Assembly: GCF_024756275.1 (NCBI RefSeq)
Contig: NZ_JANUGQ010000024.1
Location: forward strand, 45,652 to 109,651
DNA length: 64,000 bases
Reading direction: 5' to 3'
From: Streptomyces pyxinae
Lineage (GTDB): Bacteria; Actinomycetota; Actinomycetes; Streptomycetales; Streptomycetaceae
Positions 35,495 to 42,468 of this stretch are shown here, piece by piece (within the stretch, counting starts at the first letter, position 1; every line of letters starts with the position of its first letter). The notes under the pieces were generated by a model that saw nothing but the letters and a program-made list of their open reading frames with translations, had not been told where the DNA came from and ran no database searches. The position numbers and the translations under genes were made by a program.

Positions 35495-36568
35495 TCAGGC
35501 GGTGTGGACGTACGCCGGGTAGGTCAGATACCCGGCGTCCCCGCCCTGGAAGTAGGTGGCCTCGTCGACGGGCGCGATCGGCACCCCGGTACGGAGCCGT
35601 TCGACCAGGTCCGGATTGGCGATGAAGGCGCGACCGAAACTGATCAGATCGGCACCCAGTCCGAGCCAGCGGTCGGCGGCGGCGCGATCGGTCTGCTTCG
35701 GTCCCAGGGGCAGCACCGGGTTCATGATCAGCGTGCCGGGCCAGGCGCGGCGCAGTCCGGTCAGCACCTCGTCCGGGCTGGTGGCCTCCAGGTGGACGTA
35801 CGCCAGCCCGAGGCCGGCCAGCTCGTCGAGCAGCGCGGCGTACAGCTCGGGCACGTCGGACTCCTCGGCCCCCCAGAACGTCCCGCCCGGCGAGAGCCGG
35901 ATCCCGGTCCTGGCCGCGCCGATCGCGTCCACGGTGGCGGCCGTCGCCTCCACGGCGAACCGGATCCGGTTGGCCACCGAGCCGCCGTAGCGGTCGGTGC
36001 GCAGGTTGGCGGCGGAGGAGAGGAACTGCGAGATGAGATAGCCGTTGGCGCCGTGCAGCTCCACCCCGTCGAACCCGGCCTCGACCGCCCGGCGGGCCGC
36101 CTCGGCGTACGACCGGGCGTGCTCGGGCACCTCGGCGGTCTCCAGGGCGCGCGGCACCGGTGCCGGCTGGGGGCTCGTGGGGGTGAACACCTCGCCGGTG
36201 GCGGCGACGGCCGACGGCCCGACCGGCAGCATGCCGGTGGTGTCGGGGTGTCCGACCCGGCCGCCGTGCATGATCTGGGCGAAGACCCGTCCCCCGTTGG
36301 CGTGGACGGCGGCGGTGACCGGGCGCCAGGAGGCGACCTGGGCGTCGTCGTACAGACCGGGCGTGCCCGGGTTGGCCTGGCCGATCAGGCTGGGCTGCAC
36401 CCCCTCGCTCACGATGAGCCCGGCGGTCGCCCGCTGGGCGTAATAGGTGGCCATGGACGGTGTCGCGAGTCCGCCCGCGGCGGCGCGGACCCGGCTCATC
36501 GGGGCCATCACCACCCGGTTGGGCAGCAGCAGTTCGCCGAGCCGGTACTGCTCGAAGAGGGTCGTCAC
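35495..36568 (-). CDS. Old Yellow Enzyme family alkene reductase
   Basis: 357 residues from GTG 36568, with AAGGAG six bases upstream. An FMN-dependent TIM barrel that reduces activated C=C bonds with NAD(P)H. Motifs: LPNRVVMAPMSRVRA at the N-terminus, QIMHGGRVGHP, the active-site phrase GFDGVELHGANGYLISQFL, DRYGGSVANRIRF, and the FMN-binding ISFGRAFIANPDLVERL. The usual His/Asn pair is seen as HGAN. It is NemA/XenA-like and probably detoxifies enones, quinones or nitro compounds. Its promoter carries a MerR-type dyad, and a merR gene is divergent. Confidence 0.95.
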   Translation of the reverse strand: MTTLFEQYRLGELLLPNRVVMAPMSRVRAAAGGLATPSMATYYAQRATAGLIVSEGVQPSLIGQANPGTPGLYDDAQVASWRPVTAAVHANGGRVFAQIMHGGRVGHPDTTGMLPVGPSAVAATGEVFTPTSPQPAPVPRALETAEVPEHARSYAEAARRAVEAGFDGVELHGANGYLISQFLSSAANLRTDRYGGSVANRIRFAVEATAATVDAIGAARTGIRLSPGGTFWGAEESDVPELYAALLDELAGLGLAYVHLEATSPDEVLTGLRRAWPGTLIMNPVLPLGPKQTDRAAADRWLGLGADLISFGRAFIANPDLVERLRTGVPIAPVDEATYFQGGDAGYLTYPAYVHTA

Positions 36569-36885
36569 CGGTAGCTCCTTCAAGGCTTCGCGCTCGTCCG
36601 TCGGGCGCAGCGCTACGCTAAAACCTGACATGGACGTCAGAGGCAAGGTGATGTGACGTGGATCACATTTCGCCGGATCGAAGTGCCGGCCGTCCGCACC
36701 GGGCCGGACCGGAGCGCGCCGGCGCCCACCCGGAGCACGCCCGGAGCGGAGCGGCACGGGCCGGACCGGGCCGAAGCGGACCGGGCCGAAGCAGAACCGA
36801 GCAGACCGGAGCGGACCGGCCTGAACCGGAGTGGACCGGGCTGGAGCCGAACAGAACCGAACGGAACGAGAGGAACTCGGGACCC
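36569..36885. other. divergent intergenic region with degenerate GGACCGG repeats
   Basis: 317 bases between the alkene reductase and merR genes. The first 80 bases hold the MerR-type promoter listed separately. From about 36695 to 36870 the strand repeats GGACCGG, GCGGAC and CCGAAGC in irregular order, purine-rich on the plus strand. No gene is supported. Confidence 0.6.
36616..36646 (-). promoter_or_regulatory. MerR-type promoter of the alkene reductase gene
   Basis: On the minus strand -35 TTGCCT (36646-36641) and -10 TTAGCG (36621-36616) are separated by 19 bases, too long for normal promoters but the standard MerR/SoxR spacing. The spacer carries the dyad CTGAC-N6-GTCAG (36625-36640). 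The regulator is probably the MerR protein encoded divergently at 36886. Confidence 0.75.
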
Positions 36886-37305
36886 ATGCGCATCGGAGAT
36901 CTCGCGGCACGGACCGGAGTCAGCGTGCGCTCGCTCCGCTACTACGAGGAACAGGGGCTGCTCGGCAGCATCCGCAGCCCGGGCGGCCAGCGCCGCTACG
37001 CCGAGGCCGACATCGAGCGGGTGGCCTTCATCCAGCGCATGTACGCCGCCGGCCTCTCCAGCCGCACCGTCGCCGAACTGCTGCCCTGCGTCGACTCGCC
37101 CAGCGCGGAGAGCACCGAAGCGGCGCTGGACCGGATGGCCCTGGAGCGCGACCGGCTCGACCGGCACATCGCCGAGCTGCTCCGCACCCGGGACTCGCTC
37201 GACGCCCTGATGGCGGGCGTCCGGGCACATCGGGACCAGGCGCGCGCGGGCGGCCGCGTGGTCGCCTGCTCCGCCGGGTCCCCTGCTGGAATTGATACCC
37301 CCTAG
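36886..37305 (+). CDS. MerR-family transcriptional regulator
   Basis: 139 residues from ATG 36886. The N-terminal MerR domain MRIGDLAARTGVSVRSLRYYEEQGLLGSIRSPGGQRRY... (key residues VSVRSLRYYEEQGLL, QRRY) is followed by the dimerisation helix RLDRHIAELLRTRDSLDALM. Two cysteines (LLPCVDS, VVACSAG) flank that helix; a metal site of CueR type (CxxxxxxxC near the C-terminus) is not visible, so a redox or drug ligand is more likely than copper. Its TAG stop lies inside the CsoR operator of the copper operon. It probably activates the divergent alkene reductase. Confidence 0.92.
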   Translation: MRIGDLAARTGVSVRSLRYYEEQGLLGSIRSPGGQRRYAEADIERVAFIQRMYAAGLSSRTVAELLPCVDSPSAESTEAALDRMALERDRLDRHIAELLRTRDSLDALMAGVRAHRDQARAGGRVVACSAGSPAGIDTP

Positions 37306-37314
37306 GGGTATAGT
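37286..37314 (+). promoter_or_regulatory. CsoR operator and promoter of the copper operon
   Basis: ATACCCCCTAGGGGTAT at 37295-37311 matches the CsoR operator pattern TACCC...GGGTA. It overlaps a likely promoter (CTGGAA 37286-37291, 17-base spacer, TATAGT 37309-37314), so a bound apo-CsoR would block RNA polymerase. The operator also includes the merR stop codon at 37303-37305. No csoR gene lies in the window. Confidence 0.85.
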
Positions 37315-37395
37315 CTGGTGATGTGCCGGCGTCACGGCAGCCCCCTGCCTCTCCGGCGCACCACCACACAGACGTATAGCGCGAGGAGAACCGCC

Positions 37396-37710
37396 ATGAC
37401 CGCCCACGCGAAGACCGAGCTGCCCCAGGCCACCGGCTCCTGCTGTTCGCCCAGCGGCTCCTGCCACGACGGCGCGGGCGCGACCGACGGCGCGGTCACC
37501 ACGGTCTACGAGGTCACGGGCATGTCCTGCGGGCACTGCGAGGGCGCGGTCTCGGCCGAGCTCACCGAACTGGCCGGCGTGACCTCCGTGCAGGCGGTCG
37601 CCGCCACCGGCCGGGTCACCGTCGTCTCGGAGGGCCCGCTGGAGGAGGCGGCCGTGCGCGCCGCCGTGGACGAGGCCGGTTACGAGCTCGTCGGCCGGGC
37701 CCAGGACTGA
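37396..37710 (+). CDS. copZ: CopZ-like copper chaperone with Cys-rich N-terminus
   Basis: 104 residues from ATG 37396, with GAGGAG upstream. The ferredoxin-like HMA domain (residues 35-104) has Cys45 and Cys48 in TGMSCGHCEGAVSAEL. The N-terminal 30 residues add GSCCSPSGSCH, with a CC pair and a third Cys-His, which may bind additional copper. It carries Cu(I) to the P-type ATPase encoded 97 bases downstream. The CsoR-type operator and promoter directly upstream mark it as the first gene of a copper-inducible operon. Confidence 0.93.
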   Translation: MTAHAKTELPQATGSCCSPSGSCHDGAGATDGAVTTVYEVTGMSCGHCEGAVSAELTELAGVTSVQAVAATGRVTVVSEGPLEEAAVRAAVDEAGYELVGRAQD

Positions 37711-37807
37711 CCTGGAGCCGCGCCCGGCCGGGCGCCACTCCCCCGGCGCCCGGCCGGCCGGCTCGTCCCACCGGAACCCAGCGGAACCCAGTGGAAGCGG
37801 ACCGCAG

Positions 37808-40219
37808 ATGACCACCCACACCGACCCCCACCACACCGACACGATCACCACGGCCGGCGCCACCGATACGACCGGACCGGCGGACACACCCGACGCGACC
37901 GGGAGCGAGACCGAGGCCGGGACCCAGACCGGGACCGGGACCGACAGCGGGACCACCGAGCTGATCATCGGTGGCATGACCTGCGCCTCCTGCGCGGCGC
38001 GGATCGAGAAGAAGCTCAACCGGATGGACGGCGTCGCCGCCACCGTCAACTACGCGACCGAGAAGGCCCGGGTCACTCACCCCCGGGGGGTATCCGTCGC
38101 CGCGCTGATCGAGACGGTGGTGAAGACCGGCTACACCGCCGAGAAGCCGCCGCCCCCGGCCCCGCCCGCCATACCGGAGCCGGTACCGGGCGCCGGGGCG
38201 GAGTCCGGGACGGGCGCCGGGGCGGCCGGTGAGGACCCGGAGGACCGGGAGCAGCGCGAGGGACTGGCCGCCGCCCGGCAGCGGCTGGTGGTCTCCGCCG
38301 TCCTGGCCGCCCCGGTGGTGCTGCTGGCGATGGTGCCGGCCCTCCAGTTCGACAACTGGCAGTGGCTCTCGCTCACCCTCGCCGCGCCCGTCGTGATCTG
38401 GGGCGGGCTGCCCTTCCACCGCGCCGCCTGGACCAACGCCCGGCACGGCGCGGCGACCATGGACACCCTGGTCTCCGTCGGCACTCTTGCCGCCTTCGGC
38501 TGGTCGCTCTGGGCCCTGTTCCTGGGCCACGCGGGGATGCCCGGCATGCGCCACGGCTTCGATCTCACCGCCTCCCGCACCGACGCCTCCTCCGCCATCT
38601 ATCTGGAGGTCGCGGCGGGTGTCGTCACCTTCATCCTGCTCGGCCGCTATCTGGAGGCCCGCGCCAAGCGCAGCGCGGGAGCCGCGCTGCGGGCGCTGAT
38701 GCGGCTGGGCGCCAAGGACGTCGCCGTGCTCCGGGACGGCGAGGAGATCCGCGTACCGGTCTCCCAGCTGCGGGTCGGCACCCGGTTCGTGGTGCGGCCC
38801 GGCGAGAAGATCGCCACCGACGGCACGGTGACCGAGGGCTCGTCGGCGGTGGACGTCTCGCTGCTCACCGGGGAGTCCGTGCCGGTGGACGTCTCCGCCG
38901 GAGACCCCGTCACCGGGGCCACCCTCAACACCTCGGGCCGGCTGGTGGTCGAGGCCACCCGGGTCGGCTCCGACACCCAGCTGGCCCGGATGGCCCGGCT
39001 GGTGGAGGACGCCCAAAGCGGTAAGGCCCAGGTCCAGCGGCTCGCCGACCGGGTGTCGGCCGTCTTCGTCCCGGTGGTGCTGGTGATCTCCCTCGCCACC
39101 CTGGTCACCTGGCTGCTGGTGACCGGTGACGCCGCCGCCTCGTTCACCGCCGCCGTCGCCGTGCTGATCATCGCCTGCCCCTGTGCGCTGGGGCTCGCCA
39201 CGCCGACCGCCCTCATGGTCGGCACCGGGCGCGGCGCCCAGCTCGGCATCCTGATCAAGGGCCCCGAGGTGCTGGAGTCCACCCGCCGGGTCGACACCGT
39301 GGTGCTCGACAAGACCGGCACGGTCACCACCGGCCGGATGACCCTCCGGCGGGTGTACGCCGCCGAGGGCACCGACGAGCGCGAGCTGCTGCGCCTCGCG
39401 GGCGCCCTGGAGCACGCCTCCGAGCACCCGGTGGCCCGCGCGATCGCGGCGGGTGCCGCCGAGCGGGCGGGCGGGCTCCCCGCACCTGGACACTTCGAGA
39501 ACGTCCCCGGCCTCGGCGTACGCGGCACGGTCGACGGCCATGATGTCCTGGTCGGCCGCCCCGCCCTGCTCACCGCCGCCGGGATCGACGTCCCGGCCGC
39601 CTCCGCCGGAGCCCCGGGCCCCGACACGCCCGGCACCACCGTGCACGTGGCCTGGGACGGCCGGGCGCGCGGGACCCTCACGGTGGCCGACGCCGTGAAG
39701 GAGACCAGTCCGGAGGCGATCCGGCGGTTGCGCGCCCTGGGCCTGACGCCGGTCCTGCTGACCGGTGACGCCACGGCGGTGGCCGAGTCGGTCGCGGCCG
39801 AGGTCGGCATCGACGAGGTGTACGCCGAGGTCCTGCCCGAGGACAAGGTGGACGTGGTCAAGCGCCTCCAGGCCGAGGGCCGCAGCGTCGCCATGGTCGG
39901 GGACGGCGTGAACGACGCCGCGGCGCTGGCCCAGGCGGATCTGGGCCTGGCCATGGGCACCGGTACGGACGCCGCCATCGAGGCGGGCGACCTCACCCTG
40001 GTCCGGGGCGACCTCCGGGTGGCCGCCGACGCGATCCGGCTGGCAAGGCGTACCCTCGGAACCATCAAGGGCAATCTGTTCTGGGCCTTCGGCTACAACG
40101 TGGCCGCCCTACCCCTGGCGGCCGCCGGACTGCTGAACCCCATGATCGCCGGCCTCACGATGGCCTTCTCTTCGGTCTTCGTGGTCACGAACAGTCTCCG
40201 ACTGCGTTCGTTCACGTGA
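37808..40219 (+). CDS. copA: Cu(I)-exporting P1B-type ATPase
   Basis: 803 residues. An N-terminal Thr/Asp-rich tail (residues 1-50) precedes one HMA domain with Cys59/Cys62 in GGMTCASCAARIEKK. Eight membrane helices surround the ion site Cys457-Pro-Cys459 in IIACPCALGLATP. The phosphorylation aspartate is Asp501 in VLDKTGTVTTG. TGES (LLTGESVPV), HP (EHASEHPVARAI) and GDGVNDAAAL motifs are intact, so it should be active. It exports Cu(I) from the cytosol, supplied by the CopZ-like chaperone upstream in the same CsoR-controlled operon. A CACCCCCGGGGGGTAT sequence inside the gene at 38078-38093 resembles a CsoR site. Confidence 0.96.
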   Translation: MTTHTDPHHTDTITTAGATDTTGPADTPDATGSETEAGTQTGTGTDSGTTELIIGGMTCASCAARIEKKLNRMDGVAATVNYATEKARVTHPRGVSVAALIETVVKTGYTAEKPPPPAPPAIPEPVPGAGAESGTGAGAAGEDPEDREQREGLAAARQRLVVSAVLAAPVVLLAMVPALQFDNWQWLSLTLAAPVVIWGGLPFHRAAWTNARHGAATMDTLVSVGTLAAFGWSLWALFLGHAGMPGMRHGFDLTASRTDASSAIYLEVAAGVVTFILLGRYLEARAKRSAGAALRALMRLGAKDVAVLRDGEEIRVPVSQLRVGTRFVVRPGEKIATDGTVTEGSSAVDVSLLTGESVPVDVSAGDPVTGATLNTSGRLVVEATRVGSDTQLARMARLVEDAQSGKAQVQRLADRVSAVFVPVVLVISLATLVTWLLVTGDAAASFTAAVAVLIIACPCALGLATPTALMVGTGRGAQLGILIKGPEVLESTRRVDTVVLDKTGTVTTGRMTLRRVYAAEGTDERELLRLAGALEHASEHPVARAIAAGAAERAGGLPAPGHFENVPGLGVRGTVDGHDVLVGRPALLTAAGIDVPAASAGAPGPDTPGTTVHVAWDGRARGTLTVADAVKETSPEAIRRLRALGLTPVLLTGDATAVAESVAAEVGIDEVYAEVLPEDKVDVVKRLQAEGRSVAMVGDGVNDAAALAQADLGLAMGTGTDAAIEAGDLTLVRGDLRVAADAIRLARRTLGTIKGNLFWAFGYNVAALPLAAAGLLNPMIAGLTMAFSSVFVVTNSLRLRSFT

Positions 40220-40517
40220 TTTCACCTTCACGTGACTCACAAGACCTTCACAAAGAGATCTAGATCACAGATGCTGGGGGGTAACCATTTGGACCGCCCG
40301 CGAGTCTAAATGGGCGATGCCGAGAACGTCTTGGGGGACGTTCATGGGATGTCTTGGGGGACGTCCCAGGCAAGCGTGGGCCGGGGCACGTACACCGGGG
40401 AGCTTTGAGCGGCCCTCCCGTTCGTACGTACCCCGGCAGATCGCGGGAGCTTCTGCCGTACCCCGGCAGACGCCCGGAATCCGGATCCCGTGGGGGGAAT
40501 CCGCTCCGGGGAACAAA

Positions 40518-40569
40518 AGAAGCACCCCGCCGTCCGACCCGTGGGGGGATCGTCCGGCGGGGTGCTTCT
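40518..40569. terminator. bidirectional terminator
   Basis: AGAAGCACCCCGCCG and CGGCGGGGTGCTTCT form a stem of about 15 bp enclosing an inner G-run loop. On the minus strand it is followed by TTTTGTT, on the plus strand by TGTGTTTCTT. It is suited to ending both copA and citrate synthase transcripts or a local small RNA. Confidence 0.85.
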
Positions 40570-40760
40570 GTGTTTCTTCGGGGGGCTCGGTTCTCCCCCA
40601 GACTCCGTCCGGGGGGACCCCCACCGGGGCGCTTTGAGCGTGCGGCGACGGTCGACCGTGCTCGCCCCCTCGTTCCTCGGGGACTCCGCGCGCTCTCCCT
40701 TTCGCCGCCCGCGCGCCCCCTTCGGCTCACTCGCCGATCTGGTTCGTCGTGGGGACCCCC

Positions 40761-40826
40761 CCATGGGGTCGGGTGTGCACCGCCATGGGGTCGGGTGTGC
40801 ACCGCCAGGGGTCGGGTGGGCACCGT
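40761..40826. repeat. 22-bp tandem repeat, three units
   Basis: CCATGGGGTCGGGTGTGCAC begins copies at 40761 and 40783 (identical), with a third, diverged copy at 40805. Period 22. Non-coding, downstream of citrate synthase. Confidence 0.9.
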
Positions 40827-40873
40827 CAGCGGTGGCGCGGAGGCGCACTCCGCAGGTTCACCGGCCCCCGGCG

Positions 40874-40911
40874 CGCCAGTGGGCGCCCACGTCTGTGGGC
40901 GCCCACTGGCG
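40874..40911. terminator. 38-base perfect hairpin downstream of citrate synthase
   Basis: CGCCAGTGGGCGCCCAC (40874-40890), loop GTCT, and GTGGGCGCCCACTGGCG (40895-40911): 17-bp perfect arms. It lies 135 bases past the citrate synthase stop. No U-tract, but the stability suits an actinobacterial terminator. Confidence 0.7.
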
Positions 40912-41045
40912 GGTCACCGGGGTGGCCGGGGGTCACGCGCCCGGGGGTGGGTTCCCGGCGGCACGGCGCTCTCGGCCGGGCGCGGGGAGCGCCCGGTGAG
41001 CAACCGGGAACGGGACGGGCGGGTGACCGGTGGCCGGGGCGCGGG

Positions 41046-42335
41046 TCAGCGGCCCTCGACGGGGACGAAGTCGCGGAGGACCTCGCCGGTGTAGATCTGG
41101 CGCGGGCGGCCGATGCGGGAGCCCGGCTCCTTGATCATCTCGTGCCACTGGGCGATCCAGCCCGGCAGCCGGCCGAGGGCGAACAGGACCGTGAACATCT
41201 CGGTCGGGAAGCCCATGGCCCGGTAGATCAGGCCGGTGTAGAAGTCGACGTTCGGGTAGAGGTTGCGCGAGACGAAGTAGTCGTCCGCCAGCGCGTGCTC
41301 CTCCAGCTTGAGCGCGATGTCCAGCAGCTCGTCGGACTTGCCGAGCGCCGAGAGGACATCGTGCGCCGCCGCCTTGATGATCTTCGCCCGGGGGTCGAAG
41401 TTCTTGTAGACGCGGTGCCCGAAGCCCATCAGGCGGACGCCGTCCTCCTTGTTCTTCACCTTGCGGATGAAGGAGTCCACGTCGCCGCCGCTGGCCTGGA
41501 TGCCCTCCAGCATCTCCAGCACCGACTGGTTGGCGCCACCGTGCAGGGGGCCCCACAGGGCGGAGATGCCGGCAGAGATCGAGGCGAACATGTTCGCCTG
41601 CGAGGAGCCGACCAGGCGCACGGTGGAGGTCGAACAGTTCTGCTCGTGATCCGCGTGCAGGATCAGCAGCTTGTCGAGCGCGGAGACCACGACCGGGTCG
41701 AGATCGTACTCCTGGGCCGGCACCGAGAAGGTCATGCGCAGGAAGTTCTCGACGTACGAGAGGTCGTTGCGCGGGTAGACGAACGGGTGGCCGATCGACT
41801 TCTTGTACGCGTACGCCGCGATGGTCGGCAGCTTGGCGAGCAGCCGGATCGTGGAGAGGTGGCGCTGCTTCTCGTCGAACGGGTTGTGGCTGTCCTGGTA
41901 GAACGTGGACAGCGCGCTGACGACGGAGGACAGCATGGCCATCGGGTGGGCGTCGCGCGGGAAGCCGTCGAAGAACCGCTTGACGTCCTCGTGCAGCAGC
42001 GTGTGCTGGGTGATCTCGGTCTTGAAGGCGGACAGCTCGTCCACCTTCGGGAGCTCACCGTTGATCAGCAGGTACGCCACCTCCAGGAAGGTGGAGCGCT
42101 CGGCCAGCTGCTCGATGGGGTAACCGCGGTAGCGAAGGATGCCCTGCTCGCCGTCGAGGTAGGTGACCGCGGATTTGTAGGCGGCGGTGTTGCCGTAACC
42201 GCTGTCCAGTGTCACCAGACCGGTCTGGGCGCGGAGCTTCCCGATGTCGAAGCCCTTGTCCCCCACGGTGCTGTCGACCACCGGGTAGGTGTATTCACCG
42301 TCCGCGTACCGCAGTACTACAGAGTTGTCGCTCAC
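41046..42335 (-). CDS. gltA: citrate synthase
   Basis: 429 residues from GTG 42335 (AGGGA upstream), the length of Streptomyces CitA. It condenses acetyl-CoA and oxaloacetate at the entry of the TCA cycle. Catalytic residues match the type II hexameric enzyme: His265 in GPLHGGANQ, His307 in GFGHRVYKNFDPR, and Asp364 in NVDFYTG (E. coli 264/305/362). The N-terminal domain of NADH-sensitive enzymes is present (TYPVVDSTVGDKGFDIGKL). A single-gene unit, with structured sequence downstream. Confidence 0.98.
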   Translation of the reverse strand: MSDNSVVLRYADGEYTYPVVDSTVGDKGFDIGKLRAQTGLVTLDSGYGNTAAYKSAVTYLDGEQGILRYRGYPIEQLAERSTFLEVAYLLINGELPKVDELSAFKTEITQHTLLHEDVKRFFDGFPRDAHPMAMLSSVVSALSTFYQDSHNPFDEKQRHLSTIRLLAKLPTIAAYAYKKSIGHPFVYPRNDLSYVENFLRMTFSVPAQEYDLDPVVVSALDKLLILHADHEQNCSTSTVRLVGSSQANMFASISAGISALWGPLHGGANQSVLEMLEGIQASGGDVDSFIRKVKNKEDGVRLMGFGHRVYKNFDPRAKIIKAAAHDVLSALGKSDELLDIALKLEEHALADDYFVSRNLYPNVDFYTGLIYRAMGFPTEMFTVLFALGRLPGWIAQWHEMIKEPGSRIGRPRQIYTGEVLRDFVPVEGR

Positions 42336-42468
42336 GTCATCCCTCACCGACGTAGTGCCTCTTCTTCGAGGTGCCCTGACTGTCTCTACCATCCCCCATT
42401 TGGCTCAGCAGAGTGCACTCGGGGTCGGCCATTCGGCCAATTGGCGGCACTCAGTGCCGTCAACCTGC

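Larger units (their letters stand above)
40220..41045. other. long structured intergenic region between copA and citrate synthase
   Basis: 826 bases, no credible protein gene. It contains CCATTTGGAC-N9-GTCTAAATGG (40285-40313), a doubled GTCTTGGGGGACGT (about 40328 and 40352), a 19-base direct repeat CACCGGGG[A/C]GCTTTGAGCG (40393 and 40622), a strong terminator (40518-40569), a 22-bp tandem repeat (40761-40826) and a 38-base perfect hairpin (40874-40911). On the minus strand two stem-loops expose CCCCCCACGGG (about 40492-40511 and 40535-40552). A small RNA from this region is plausible. Confidence 0.5.

Noticed and set aside
36886..37305. CueR-type copper sensor role for MerR
   Set aside because: The copper operon has a CsoR operator, and the MerR C-terminus lacks the CueR metal loop; its dyad lies at the alkene reductase promoter.
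40490..40569. Confident annotation of a 6C RNA
   Set aside because: Only the C6 hairpins match; strand, neighbours and covariation could not be verified, so it is kept as a finding only.
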